64,000 nt of DNA from Secundilactobacillus paracollinoides DSM 15502 = JCM 11969 (GCF_001311135.1 NZ_BBAG01000005.1:1-64000), one strand, 5' to 3'. Shown: positions 1 to 10,650, counted from the first letter of the stretch. Numbers and translations are program-made. The notes: a model not told the origin generated them from the letters alone.

Positions 1-2920
1 AATATAGAAACTTATAAAATTTTAGTGCTCACAACTGATAAATTTATTCGAAGCTATACGCCTTTTTTTGAAGCGAATGCGGTTCCATTTCAATTTGCAC
101 AAGTTTTGAAGAACAGTTTGGTTGTTCTTGATGAATTTGATAGTACAAAAGAGCGTCTATTGGAAAAAAGTATTGACGATGCTCTAAAAGTTAAAGTTGA
201 TTTGCTGAATTTGTTTAAGGCAATATACCGAAATTTGCATAAGATAGCTGATTTACCATCAGAGCTTCAAGAGATTATGACAGAAGAGCAATCTGTGGAA
301 TTTAATCGCTTAGAAACCAGATCAGATACACTATTAAGTCGTTTTGGCTTGAATTATCTCTATAAAACGCTTGATAGAAATGAAACTGAAAACTTTTTGA
401 TTCATGCGCCTCAAAGAACATTAATTAGTAGCGGAAAAAAATTGGCATAGTCATTTTAATGAGCAGACAAACTCTGTTGACTTAGGTGTTGAGATGAAGG
501 ACGATTTGAAATTCCAGCCAATGTTGTATCAGGTTGTCAGCTTTATTAGACAGTTTACTAAGTTTGTTATTTACTGTGGGCGTAAATATCAAAACAAAAG
601 GGCTCAAAACGCTGACTATCATCAAGATAGCATTAATTTACGAGAGGCTTGTTATTCTATCTATGATGCCTGGACGTTTGAACCTAATCAGATAAATGTT
701 CTTTTAAGTTTAGGATTGGATGGTAAACCAAACCATCAACACAATAACAAAAAATCTATACCAAAATCTGAGCATAGATTTCAAGATTATGGCCTGAGTT
801 TATTTAGTTTTACAAACGCTGAGCGTCATGACCTCCGTACTGACATTAATGCTTCATTTTTCGCGATAACTCCGGAACACTATCTTTTGGATATTTTGGA
901 TAAAGTTAATGTTTTAGGTTTATCCGCCACGGCAGATGTGCCTTCAGTTCTTGATAACTATGATTTAGGATATCTCCACGAAAAATTGGGAAAATCGTTT
1001 ATGGACGGCAGACAGTATCTCACTGAGGCGACTCAAGCCGAATTTAATTATGATGCTCGATATACTGAAAATGGTATTGAAGTTGTCGCACAAGTTGTTA
1101 GTCGAGTTTTACACTTTAAAGAAATGCTCAAAAAGTTCATTTCAGATCAAGAGATAAAGCAACATGAAAGTTTGATTGAACAGCTAGAAAATGAGTTACA
1201 AAAAGTGGTGAACAAGATAAAAGTAGCAGATGACAGGGATACCTTTAAACAGCAAAATTATTTTAAAGAAAGATATTTTAATCTTTTTAGTAGTTTTATC
1301 GCGTTTTTAACTGACCAGAATTTAACGTCATTCCTTGGGTTACAAACATTATTACCGAAACATAATAATCCGACTATGTCATTTGAATTTGTGACGCAGA
1401 CGTTTACGGCTCTGTGTGAAATATTGGCAATACCTGAGCCTAAGCGCCCTCAGTTGATGATAATTGCTAAGTTCAAGAAGCAGGATGCAATTTCTGAAGA
1501 AGTTGAATCTGCTTTGGAGTTGCCTAGCCAATCAGAAACGAGAGTATATTTACTCAGTGCCTACAAAGCACTCGGAATTGGTCAAAATCTGCAACATAGG
1601 CTAGGTGATTTTGAGAAAAACCGAGTCCGAAGTATTAGGATATCTGATTCAGATTTTAAGGATAGTCGAAATGAAACTGTAGATTTAGCGGGTATGTATT
1701 TGGGTTAAATTACTAATGTGTTAAGTAATGGGGAGCATTTTGAACTTAATCACGATGGGATTAAACTGCTGACTGAACTTGAGTATTTAATTGACGATAA
1801 TGAACTCGAGTATTCTGAAATGCAAAACCAGTTCCATTTTTTGGAAGATCAGACTCGTCATTACCGTAAGCCTAAAAACCTGCGAAGTGTTGCTGCAAGT
1901 CATCTAGGTATGATTATTCAGGCTCTTGGCCGAATGAACCGAACGTTTAACAAAATGCCGAAAATAACTATTCTTGTTGCTAGTCAAATTGTGAAAAATT
2001 TAAATACGGTGGGCATGAATGCCGACTTGTTAAGTCCTGAGGTTAAAAAAGTATTGGCGTGTGGTAAAAACACTGAAGACCAAAAACAGTATGAAGATAC
2101 GCATAATTTAGCACAAAAACAGAGTTTAACAGCATATACGCTTCGTGATTTACATCGATTACTTGGTGGCCTTCAGTCAATAAAAACTGTCAGTGCGGAA
2201 TACCAAAATTTGCGGGAATATTTTTTACAGTACCCGACTATTGATGGAAAAAAGTTGGCAAAACAACAGAATATTACCTCGGCAGGATGCCTGCAATATT
2301 TACCAAATGCTTCTCGAGTAACGCACTACAGCACTTTATGCAAGAACGAAAAAACGGGATACTTCACTTTTCCAGGAAATATTGATGTTTCAGCTTCATC
2401 CTCGGGGCTTGAAACCATGTTAAAATTTCCAGGATTAAAACAGGAATTCAATCGGTTGGGTTATGCAACCTCTTGGCAACAAGAGGACTATATTCTAAAT
2501 CCTGTGCAGTTTATCAATATGTATTTGGGAGTTTTAGGAGAGGCTGCTGGTAAATACATCTTCGAAAAAGTTTGGGATGAAAAGTTAATGACTTTTCAAC
2601 AAATCGAAAATAACGAGCTCTTCGATTTTAAGACTAACCATCACGTTGCGATTGATTTTAAAAATTGGCGTGAACCACATATGGCGTCGTTAGACAAAGA
2701 ACGGCGTCACATTATAGATAAACTTGACCATTTAAGGGAAAACACTAACGAAGAATGGCGGGTAGCTGTGATTAATATTATTTCTACCAAGGATGTTAAG
2801 CCGGTTGAAACACATGATCATAAAATTTTAGAAGTTTCGGCTTTGATAGGTAACGATGGTCAACTTGTTCTTAGTGATGCTGAAAAAATTGAAGTTGGGA
2901 GATTCCTAATTGAAAACTAA
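1..2920 (+). pseudogene. SF2 helicase fused to a C-terminal PD-(D/E)XK nuclease (5' end outside window; broken)
   Basis: Coding sequence is already open at base 1, so the Walker A region lies upstream. The Walker B box LDEFD is at about 127-141, motif III (LGLSATAD) near 917-937 and motif VI (QALGRMNRT) near 1918-1947. The long insert between motifs II and III recalls the arch of DinG/XPD-like helicases. The last ~130 residues look like a PD-(D/E)XK nuclease: LGEAAGKYIFEK, then FDFK, then VAIDFKNW. Two breaks are visible: a frame change in a run of seven A at 435-441, and an in-frame TAA at 1706-1708 (possibly CAA to TAA). The next gene overlaps the 3' end by 11 nt, so the two form an operon. 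Function in defence is inference from architecture and AT-rich composition. Confidence 0.7.
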
Positions 2921-5056
2921 AAAAACGATTTTAACAAATATAGTCGATTATACCTTTGATAAGATAGCATTTGATATGGATTTCCGGCTGATTAGAGTTC
3001 AATTACAGGACAATTCAGAGCAAAGTCAATTTCAACAAATAGTTCAGCGTATAGATGTAATTGCTATGACGAATCTAAGCAGCAGTATGTGCTATCTTTT
3101 AATGGTGCGGAGAGGGACGTCTGTTACTGAATTGGAGAAATCCAATCTTGTTTTCGAAATTATCAGACTTGGTAATCTTCCGGATAATGTTTACGAAAAT
3201 CAAGTTTTTCAATTACTTTTAAATCAGGAATCTGCATTAGAAAATTTACAGCCTGAAAAAAATAAAAGTCCTCATCTACTGATTAGTCTGAACGATTGGG
3301 TGAACAAACCTAAAAGGACAAATGATTGGAAACAGCGATACGCACTTAGAGTTGGATTGAATTGGGAAAGTGATCTCGATTTAAAAGTGCAAACTTATAC
3401 GCATTTTCCCAAGAGTAAGGAAACAGACGAGTTATTTTATTGGAATTCTGAGAGGAGAAATCTACAAAAATCATTCATGCACAAGGAGTCCGTGCTTTTT
3501 CGATATAAAAATGGTACCGGACGAAATAGTACAGTTGCATTTTTGAATTTGGAGCAGATTGAAAAATTTGAAGTATCTGAAGTCGGTGTGGCTTGGATAT
3601 TGTTAACAAACGTTAGTAAGCATTTTGGTAAATATTTTGAACAATTGCCTAAATATTTAGGTAGTGAAGTTTTGCAGTTTGATAAACAGAAGTTGGATAA
3701 TAAGGCAGCCATTTGGCGACAATTTAAAGGCGAAATCATCAACATTTATTATGATTCCAATGAACCACTGACGAAAGTTTTAGCTTTGGAAATTAGTCAT
3801 GCGTTACAAGATAGCGGAATATTAAATGATTATGGTATCCAAATTAAGTTGTCAGATAAATCAAGTTCTGGATTTAACATTCAAATTATTCGCGATGCAC
3901 GAGATACTGGCAATATTAGTGACACCTATGAAGTTGGCGATAGTCAAAGATATATTCAACACGCAACTATTGAAAATTTTGGTGGCTTTGATAAGCGAAC
4001 GAATGCATTGAATTGGCAATTAGATCAAACTGGGAAAGTAGATGCAGCTAATGACGATACCCTTGTTAAGTTGGCACAAGAACTCATCATTAAACGAGAT
4101 TTGGCGAATCGTGATGCCTCAATAATTTCCCTGCCATTAGTCAAAAAACATGTGATTATAAATTTTACAGAATTGAGTGGATACAGCAATCCCCATTAAT
4201 AGTTGTCGTCATTCAATTTACAATTGACGCATTTAGACATATTAAGCTTACCAAACGAGTCGTTAACTTTGATGAATTTGATGCAGATGATGAGTTTAGT
4301 CAACTGGCCTTTAAGGTTAAGAACAGTCTAAATTCTACACAAGATAAGCGGTTTCTTTGGCAGCAAATTGATTGTATTATCAGTCGTGGTGATGATCTTA
4401 TAATGATTCAACAAACGCCTCGTCGTACAATGCCAAATGGAGAGTTGTTGTCTCAAAAGCTGGGTCTTAGTGACCCATATCAGCCTCTTTTGCAAGCAGA
4501 GGTTATTGAAGCTTTGAAGACATTATTTGATTCTCATGCTGGGCAAAAACTATATCAGGGAACGGTTCAGAATCTAATCCAAATTATATCTTCGATGGAT
4601 GATAGTAATCCTGATCTGGGTGACATCAAAAAAGTCATAAAGAAAAAAGAAATTACATTTAAAAATAAAATTTTGCAAACAATTGATAACGATCTAGAGG
4701 AAACTGCCGGTTTTGCCTTTAGCAGCTCAGTTAGGCAAAAAACAAATTCAGCAATGTTGGAAGGATTGCAGGGAATTGGACTAACCAAAATTGCGAATGA
4801 CTTTTATTATTATGTTGGTTCCGACAAAGCATTGAAACTATCCGTTAATCGTGCTGTTATGCTCAGAAAACTAGTTGTCCTTGATGGTGATGATTCGGCA
4901 GTTGAGAAAGAATTTCCAGATTTTTCTAAAATGATGAGTGTTGAGTTTGTTAGAAATGGTCAATATACGGTGTTGCCATATCCAGTTAAATATTTGAGAG
5001 AATTTTGGAACTATGAACAACGTATTCATCCAATTGATCCCGCTAAATTTGAGTGA
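2910..5056 (+). pseudogene. Helicase partner with PIWI-like C-terminus, possibly pPIWI-RE type (frameshifted)
   Basis: A TTG start at 2910 overlaps the helicase gene and is preceded by GGGAG. The 2910-4199 and 4403-5056 open frames join when one base is restored near 4180, giving 715 residues. No known family is certain. The C-terminus has features seen at the end of PIWI domains: DFYYYVGSDKAL, then SVNRAVMLRKL, then VLPYPVKYLREFW, comparable in order to the Argonaute DFY...P-x-P-x-x-YA pattern. A mid-protein segment reads QRYIQHATIENFGG. Known bacterial pPIWI-RE modules pair with a DinG-type helicase and a REase-fold nuclease, which fits the neighbour. The PIWI assignment is inference; a wholly new family remains possible. 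Confidence 0.55.
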
Positions 5057-5099
5057 TGAGTCTAGTTGATTATTAGATCTTTTGATTCTGAGTAAAAAA

Positions 5100-5125
5100 G
5101 ATACAAACACTGAGTGACTTGTATC
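5100..5125. terminator. Weak hairpin after the defence cassette
   Basis: GATACAA and TTGTATC pair across a 12-nt loop. A run of six A precedes the left arm, so as an intrinsic terminator it would work best on the minus strand. No minus-strand gene lies upstream of it, so its role is unclear. Confidence 0.3.
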
Positions 5126-5216
5126 CTATCCTCACAATCCCCGTGCAATCCCCACCCAACGTGCTATTCTAGTTTCTCGTAAACAAAAACTAACCGCACA
5201 CATTGGAGGATTGACG

Positions 5217-5960
5217 ATGACAGCATAATTAGAGAATAAAGTCGCATTAATTTCAGGATCCACAACCGGGATCGGTTTAGGAATCGCACAGTGTTTTGTT
5301 GATGAAGGGGCCAAGGTGATCATCACCGGCCACCGGTTGCATGATGAAACCAAAATGTTTTTGGCCGACCACGCAGACAGTGCTGAATTTCAGCCACTTG
5401 AGGTTACGGATGAGACTAACTGGTCGAAATTAACCACCGATATCGTTTCAAAATATGGTCACTTAGATATTCTTGTGAATAACGCTGGCGTCTTCCCCCA
5501 GCCAGTGCCGATCGATGAAGAAACGCTTGAGGACTGGAATCACGTCATGGACATTAATTTGACCGGGACGTTTCTCGGCATCAAGCATGGCATGAAAGCC
5601 ATGCGCAAGGGCGAGGGCGGGTCAATTATCAACATATCGTCAGTCGAAGGCATCGTTGCTGAACCAACTGCCGCAGCGTACAACGCCAGCAAGGGTGGCT
5701 CACGATTGCTGACAAAATCAGCAGCACTAGATTCAGCCGCAAACAACTATGGCATCCGGGTTAATTCAGTCCACCCAGGATTTGTGAAAACAGATATGAT
5801 TCCAGACGAGGTGGAACAAGCAACCAGCAAGTTGACACCGCTGGGCCACATTGGCAAGCCGGAAGATATTGGCAACATTTGTGTTTATTTAGCATCCGAT
5901 AAGTCAAAATTTGTCGCCGGTGCTGAGTTTGTGGTGGATGGGGGATTTAGTGCAAGGTAG
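5217..5960 (+). pseudogene. Short-chain dehydrogenase/reductase (in-frame stop at codon 4)
   Basis: Classical SDR of 247 codons. After ATG-ACA-GCA comes TAA (5226-5228), then the frame stays open as LENKVALISGSTTGIG to the end. The nucleotide-binding motif (GSTTGIG), NNAG (about residue 90), the catalytic serine (ISS) and YNASK are all present, so only codon 4 is damaged; CAA to TAA would give MTAQLENK. GGAGGA lies just upstream of the ATG. An internal ATG at 5316 would remove the cofactor loop. Family members reduce keto groups with NAD(P)H; the substrate is unknown. An R1 hairpin starts right after the stop codon. Confidence 0.8.
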
Positions 5961-6085
5961 AGAGTGTGGAGCAAGGCGTTTTGAGGGCGGAGCGTAAGTA
6001 ACTCTGGTCAGAAAAGTCCGGGTCTGACTTTTTTGACCAGAGTTGCTTACGCAGTAGCCCTCAGCCTTGCGGAACACGTTTAGGC
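5961..6085 (+). repeat. R1 hairpin element, copy A
   Basis: Starts directly after the TAG of the SDR gene. The outer stem is GTGT/ACAC plus GCAAGGC/GCCTTGC. The inner stem pairs GCGTAAGTAACTCTGGTCA with TGACCAGAGTTGCTTACGC (one G-T pair), capped by AAAAGTC/GACTTTT followed by T residues. The apical part looks like an intrinsic terminator. Confidence 0.8.
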
Positions 6086-6298
6086 AATCTAACCGAGAAC
6101 CACGTCGCCAAACTATCTTTGAACAAAAAATGCACAACCAACCCACCAGTGTCAATTAATACCCGAATACTCTGAATCCCTAAGCCCCCAACAAGCCAGC
6201 AAAAAAAAGCAATCCAGGCTCACCCCCAGCTCGCTTTTAAATTCCCAAAATAAGCCTATACTATCCCTAAAGCCTAAAGTTCGAAAGGGGATAGTCAA

Positions 6299-6835
6299 AT
6301 GGACAAGCGCCTCATCAAAACAAGAGAACGTCTCTGGCAGGCACTCTTCAAACTGATGAAAACGAAGTCGATCGCCGATATCACAGTGACCGAATTGTGT
6401 GACATCGCGGGCATTACACGGCGCACCTTTTACCGCTCGTTTAACAACGTGATGGCGGTTTTCGACAGTTACAGCGACACCCTTTCAGACCGCAGCAAAG
6501 AGGCGTTATCAGCGCATTTTACGGATGTGGACCACCTTTTAGCAGCGGTGGATGAGACAGTTGTCGCTAACTATGAGGGGCTGAAACTCATTTATACGGA
6601 TCCGCGCCACGGGCAGTTGCGCGCGAATTTTGTTGACGATTTTTACCAGAGTTTGGTTCGCATCGTGCTGCCAGATCCGACGAACGTGCACAATCAATTG
6701 GTGATGAAGTATGTTGCGAGTGGCGTGATGGGCATGTTTAGTGAATGGTTCAAAAGTTTCACAGACGTGTCCTACGGTGATTTTGCCAAAATGGCGAAGC
6801 CGTTGATCCATAATAGTTTAACGATGCTTGAATAG
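6299..6835 (+). CDS. TetR/AcrR-family transcriptional regulator
   Basis: 178 residues. The N-terminal helix-turn-helix shows ITVTELCDIAGITRRTFYRSFNN (residues ~28-50), as in TetR proteins of the DhaS/YcfQ-like group whose helix starts with a TRERL-type segment. The C-terminal ligand domain is not informative. AAAGGGGATAG upstream of ATG serves as ribosome binding site. It stands alone between the R1 repeat of the SDR gene and a convergent membrane protein, so its target is not evident. Confidence 0.85.
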   Translation: MDKRLIKTRERLWQALFKLMKTKSIADITVTELCDIAGITRRTFYRSFNNVMAVFDSYSDTLSDRSKEALSAHFTDVDHLLAAVDETVVANYEGLKLIYTDPRHGQLRANFVDDFYQSLVRIVLPDPTNVHNQLVMKYVASGVMGMFSEWFKSFTDVSYGDFAKMAKPLIHNSLTMLE

Positions 6836-6863
6836 CTGCCACAATTTGAATTGGCATCAAAAA

Positions 6864-6897
6864 CCACTATCTGTTAGTTGCAGATAGTGGCTTTTTT
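6864..6897. terminator. Bidirectional intrinsic terminator
   Basis: CCACTATCTG pairs with CAGATAGTGG across a 7-nt loop, flanked by A-rich and T-rich runs. It separates two convergent genes. Confidence 0.85.
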
Positions 6898-6904
6898 AAT
6901 TTGG

Positions 6905-7213
6905 TTACCCAATAAAGCCATGCCCGCGCAAAGCCTCACGGGAGAAATCGTCCGCGGCTTGGTACCCGTGATCGAGTTGGTCGTTGATGTAGATCTTGTT
7001 ATAGAAAAACGAAAAAATAATGCCAATGATGCCGGCGCCAAATCCAAATGTGGGTAGGCCGAACACGGCTTCAACGATCAACAGAATAAAAAACCACTTC
7101 CAGTCACCGCGAAACAGTGGCGGTAGGCAGCCAAAGAAAAAGACGGTCCAGGAAAACCCAATTTTTGCTGATTTGACCTGATGAGTTTCCGGATTTGATA
7201 GATTGATATGCAC
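6905..7213 (-). CDS. DUF2628-like small membrane protein
   Basis: 102 residues with a GTG start at 7213, preceded by AAGGAG on the minus strand. Two hydrophobic stretches (FSWTVFFFGCLPPLFRGDWKW and a glycine-rich FGFGAGIIGIIFSFFYN) flank the aromatic/charged turn RGDWKW seen in DUF2628/HrgC-like proteins. The C-terminus (YNKIYINDQLDHGYQ) also fits that group, where the tail follows the last membrane segment. The function is unknown. Confidence 0.65.
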   Translation of the reverse strand: MHINLSNPETHQVKSAKIGFSWTVFFFGCLPPLFRGDWKWFFILLIVEAVFGLPTFGFGAGIIGIIFSFFYNKIYINDQLDHGYQAADDFSREALRGHGFIG

Positions 7214-7371
7214 GGATGTCGCTCCTTTTTAACTCGTGATAATAGCGTGTTACCTCACCCATTATGCCATAGCCCGGTTTCAAACGATATGATTATAGAA
7301 AAATAAGGTCGGTTAACGCCGATATGATACGGTTATGGGCAACATCTGTTGCACGTACTAAACAAAGGCGC

Positions 7372-7434
7372 TTGACACAACCCCCTGACCTCAGGTAAGA
7401 TGTTCATGAAATCATATTATACGAAGTATAATAT
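7372..7434 (+). promoter_or_regulatory. Promoter and PadR-type operator
   Basis: TTGACA at about 7372-7377 and TAAGAT near 7395 form a plausible sigma-A promoter. Just downstream lies a perfect 9-bp inverted repeat, ATATTATAC (7414-7422) and GTATAATAT (7426-7434) with a 3-nt spacer, between promoter and gene. It is the likely autoregulatory operator. Confidence 0.7.
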
Positions 7435-7450
7435 TGTGGGAGGTGATAAC

Positions 7451-7771
7451 GTGGCAATTCAAGTCAGTTCAGAATTGTTGGATGGCTGTGTGCTGGCCAT
7501 TTTGTCGGAACAAAATTATTACGGTTATGCGCTGACGCAGCGGGTCCAGGAGTCCATTAAGGTATCGGAATCTACCATGTACCCGGTGTTGCGCCGGTTG
7601 AAGAAAAACGGGTGGTTGACCACCTATGATGAACCGTATCAGGGACGTAACCGGCGTTATTACGAGATTACATCGGAGGGCAAATTGCATTTAGCAACGA
7701 TCCGTAACGAATGGCGGACGTTTAAAAATGGCATCGAATCTATGTTAGGGGATGAAACAGAAAATGGATAA
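7451..7771 (+). CDS. PadR-family transcriptional regulator
   Basis: 106 residues from GTG at 7451, which follows GGGAGGTGATAAC. An upstream ATG at 7400 lies inside the operator and is unlikely. The winged helix is typical: LLDGCVLAILSEQNYYGYALTQ, then SESTMYPVLRRLKKNGWL, then GRNRRYYEIT. It overlaps the next gene, and PadR/HAAS/DUF4097 cassettes of this order are common in Firmicutes, where PadR represses an envelope-stress membrane module. Confidence 0.9.
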   Translation: MAIQVSSELLDGCVLAILSEQNYYGYALTQRVQESIKVSESTMYPVLRRLKKNGWLTTYDEPYQGRNRRYYEITSEGKLHLATIRNEWRTFKNGIESMLGDETENG

Positions 7772-8396
7772 ATACTTGAAGGCGTTCAGCAGCTACCTCA
7801 ACCAGCTCAACGATGCAGAACGTGACGAAGTGATGAACTTTTATTCAGAATACTTACAGGATGGCGGGTTCACGAATTACGATGATATCGTGGCTGAATT
7901 AGGGACGCCCAAACAGTTGGCACGTAAGGTGCTGGCGGACTATTCGATTCGCATCTTAGATGATCCGGACACAGGGAGTACCCGGACGAAGACGCAACAA
8001 TCAAAAACGCAGGTGCGGACGATCTGGCTCATTGGGTTAGCGTTGTTGTCAACACCAGTAACGATTCCAATGGCAATCGCTGCAGTTGCTGTCATGGCGG
8101 CTGTGATGATTGCGGCGGCTGGGGTGTTGTTTGCCATTATCATGGCGATTATTGGAATTCTTATCGGCGGTTTAACGGGATTTGTTGTCGGTTTTGGTGT
8201 GTTGGCGACCTCATTTAGTACTGGACTGACGTACATTGGCGGCGGTCTTGCCATTATCGGAATCTTCATGATGCTGATTCCGGTTATTGTTTGGATCGTT
8301 CGGGGGATCATTCGCGGGACATTGGGGTTCAGTCGCTGGTTATACAGCAAACTTTCGCGGAAGAATAAAGCTGAGGAAAGGCGGGATCACAAATGA
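7764..8396 (+). CDS. DUF1700 (HAAS) domain membrane protein
   Basis: The start at 7764 (MDKYLKAF) is favoured; ATG at 7752 is an alternative in the same frame. Residues 1-70 are the HAAS signalling domain (ERDEVMNFYSEYLQDGG...ELGTPKQLARKVLADY). About 120 residues follow with several alanine- and glycine-rich membrane segments, and the tail is basic. It overlaps PadR by 8 nt and the DUF4097 gene by 4 nt (ATGA), indicating translational coupling. In characterised families the HAAS domain links PadR to membrane stress; the precise signal is unknown. Confidence 0.88.
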   Translation: MDKYLKAFSSYLNQLNDAERDEVMNFYSEYLQDGGFTNYDDIVAELGTPKQLARKVLADYSIRILDDPDTGSTRTKTQQSKTQVRTIWLIGLALLSTPVTIPMAIAAVAVMAAVMIAAAGVLFAIIMAIIGILIGGLTGFVVGFGVLATSFSTGLTYIGGGLAIIGIFMMLIPVIVWIVRGIIRGTLGFSRWLYSKLSRKNKAEERRDHK

Positions 8397-9352
8397 AAAA
8401 GACAGCAATTATTGGGGGCATCATCGCGCTCATCGGTGTGATCCTGTTTGCGGTCGGACTGGGACAGGGTGGTCTGAAATCTATTTATTGGGACAATGGC
8501 TTTAGGGTCAACCACAGCGAAACCAAAACGGTTAAGTTTAAAAAAATCAACCAAATTGACGTGACAGCCTCGACTTCCGGTCCGATTATCATCAAGCAGG
8601 GCAATACACCGGAAGTGAAGGTGCATTCGACAAAAGCGAGTCCAGTAAAGGCTTCGGTTGCCGGAAATAAACTGACGATTTCAGCGAACCGCAAATCAGG
8701 GTTCCTGGTTCATGGGTTTAGTTTTGAATACACTTCTGATTCAAGCGGCTATGGTAACGCCAGCGTAACGGTGACGGTGCCTAAAGGGATGAAGCTTGAT
8801 ACGCTCTCAACTGACGGAGATTCAAGCATCATCGTCAAAAATGTATCCGTTAAAACGATTCAAAATGATGGCGATAACGATATTGACCTCTCGCATATGC
8901 GGTTAGCGGATACCCTGAACATTCAGGGGTCTACTTCTGGTGATAGCGACGTGACGCTTAACGATGTCGCCGCTAAGGGTCTTAAACTGGACGCAACCGA
9001 CGATGTGACCATTGCCAATAGTCGCTTTAACGCGCAAGACAGCCAGATTCAAACGGATGATGGCGACATTACGTTGCACAATAATGAATGGCGTAGCTTG
9101 ACCGCCAGCAGCAGTGACGGAGATATTAGCTTTAATCAACAGAAGTTGGGTCAGACGCTGAAGGCCAGCACCACTGATGGCGATATTAACGGCGTCGTTG
9201 CACCGGATAAGGGTGTGGGCATTCAGACGCACGTTTCAGATGGCGATTCGACGATCTTTGGTCATAGTGGGCGTAGTTATGGGTCCGCTAAGGCAACGCA
9301 GACATATGTGCTGTCTTCTACTGATGGTGATATCACGGTGAATATAAATTAA
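8393..9352 (+). CDS. DUF4097 family beta-strand repeat protein
   Basis: 319 residues. An N-terminal membrane anchor (KTAIIGGIIALIGVILFAVGLGQG) is followed by an extracellular beta-helix with recurrent DGD/SDGD turns (TDGDSS, NDGDND, TDDGDI, SSDGDI, TTDGDI, SDGDST, STDGDI), about one per 20-25 residues. This is the DUF4097/LiaG-like adhesin fold. It is the last gene of the PadR operon and is followed by a terminator. A role in cell-envelope sensing or protection is inferred from the operon type. Confidence 0.88.
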   Translation: MKKTAIIGGIIALIGVILFAVGLGQGGLKSIYWDNGFRVNHSETKTVKFKKINQIDVTASTSGPIIIKQGNTPEVKVHSTKASPVKASVAGNKLTISANRKSGFLVHGFSFEYTSDSSGYGNASVTVTVPKGMKLDTLSTDGDSSIIVKNVSVKTIQNDGDNDIDLSHMRLADTLNIQGSTSGDSDVTLNDVAAKGLKLDATDDVTIANSRFNAQDSQIQTDDGDITLHNNEWRSLTASSSDGDISFNQQKLGQTLKASTTDGDINGVVAPDKGVGIQTHVSDGDSTIFGHSGRSYGSAKATQTYVLSSTDGDITVNIN

Positions 9353-9357
9353 ATCGG

Positions 9358-9400
9358 CACGCTAACCTTGGGGATCTGAGCTGGGCTGGCGTGTTTTTTT
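9358..9400 (+). terminator. Intrinsic terminator of the PadR operon
   Basis: CACGCTAACC pairs imperfectly with GGCTGGCGTG, followed by seven T. Confidence 0.75.
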
Positions 9401-9596
9401 GTTTTGGGGTGATGAGTCAAATGTGCCCATATGTCACATTGTGTCAGCGTTTGGTCCTACAAGGTTGAGGCGGGGTCTGCAATGCTGAAAGGCTCCACTA
9501 CGCTACGATAACAGTAATCGTCAGCATAAATGGTAGGGCCTTCATAAGGGGGCATGGACTCTGTTATTTAATCGGTACGGACAACTGGCACATCAT

Positions 9597-9674
9597 TAAG
9601 AAGCATTGCTGTCAATGGCCTTACTGGCAGTCGCGAGCCACCACACGGAGTGCCAAATTGCGGAATGCAACGGA
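9597..9674 (+). repeat. R2 element, short internally deleted copy
   Basis: Lies in the 415-bp gene-free stretch 9354-9768. Its left part (AAGAAGCATTGCTGTCAATG...CTTACTGGCAGTCG) and right part (GTGCCAAATTGCGGAATGCA) match the two ends of the 288-bp copy at 56292-56579, but the middle is missing. The remainder of 9401-9596 shows no gene. Confidence 0.7.
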
Positions 9675-9768
9675 CGAGTACCCATTATTAGAAGTCCCCT
9701 TGGTTTGCCGTCAATGAAAGCGTACAATCGAAATTGATACCATTGACTATGTAAAGGAGATCGATCAT

Positions 9769-10646
9769 ATGAAAATTGAAGAAGGGTACATGCCGTTTCG
9801 CGGGTTTAAGACCTACTACCGCATTGTCGGTGAAGCGAACGGAAAGGCGCCATTATTACTGATTCACGGTGGCCCCGGCTCATCACATAACTATTTTGAA
9901 CTGTTGGACGACTATGCCGAAACTGGTGACTGCCAGCTGATCATGTACGACCAAGTTGGCTGCGGGAAATCCTCCTTGCCAGAAGATGAGTCCGTCTACG
10001 TCAAAGAGACCTGGGCAGAAGAACTGATTGCCTTGCGCAAGTATCTGAAATTAGACGAAGTACATATGCTCGGCCAGTCCTGGGGTGGGATGCTGGAAAT
10101 GCTGTACCTGACCCAGTATGATCAGACCGGCGTCAAGAGCGTCATGATCGATGGGTCGCCAGCCTCAATTAAGTTGTGGACGCAAGAACAACATCGTTTG
10201 ATTTCATATTTGAGCTATGAAGATCGTGAAGCGATTGCGGAAGCTGAACGGACAGGGAATTTCTCTGGGCCGAAGTATCTCGCTGCTAATGACCGTTATA
10301 TGGAACGTTATTGCTGGGACGACCCGGATGAGAATTCGCCGGAACCGTTGCGTCGTGAAACAAACGGGAAACGTGCGAGTCTGATCGCTGAAGGCCCAAT
10401 GAATTTACCGAAAACGGGACGATCAGCGACTACGATGTGACTGATGATCTGCATAAGATTCACGTGCCGGTTCTGGTTACCAATGGGACGGATGACCTGT
10501 GCACACCGTTGATCGCCAAGTCGGTTTACGACCATATTCCGGGTGCCAAGTGGCACTTGTTTGCAAATAGCCGGCATTTAGCGCTGCTGGATCAGCATGA
10601 TGAATTCATTGCTGTTTTGGATAAGTGGTTAAAGGAGAACGACTAA
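9769..10646 (+). pseudogene. pepI: Proline iminopeptidase (frameshifted)
   Basis: Alpha/beta hydrolase releasing N-terminal proline from peptides, cytoplasmic. Seen: KIEEGYMPFRGFKTYYRIVGE start, oxyanion motif HGGPGSSHNYF, nucleophile elbow GQSWGGM, and in the C-terminal part NGTDDLCTP (Asp) and SRHLALL (His). The frame breaks near 10402, where one T appears lost from a T run; restoring it joins the two open frames into 292 residues, the usual PepI length. AAAGGAG precedes the ATG. All catalytic residues survive in the DNA. Confidence 0.88.
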
Positions 10647-10650
10647 TTTA

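Noticed and set aside
3437-5110. Minus-strand open frames within the defence cassette
   Set aside because: They are antisense readings of the AT-rich helicase-partner gene, without start signals.
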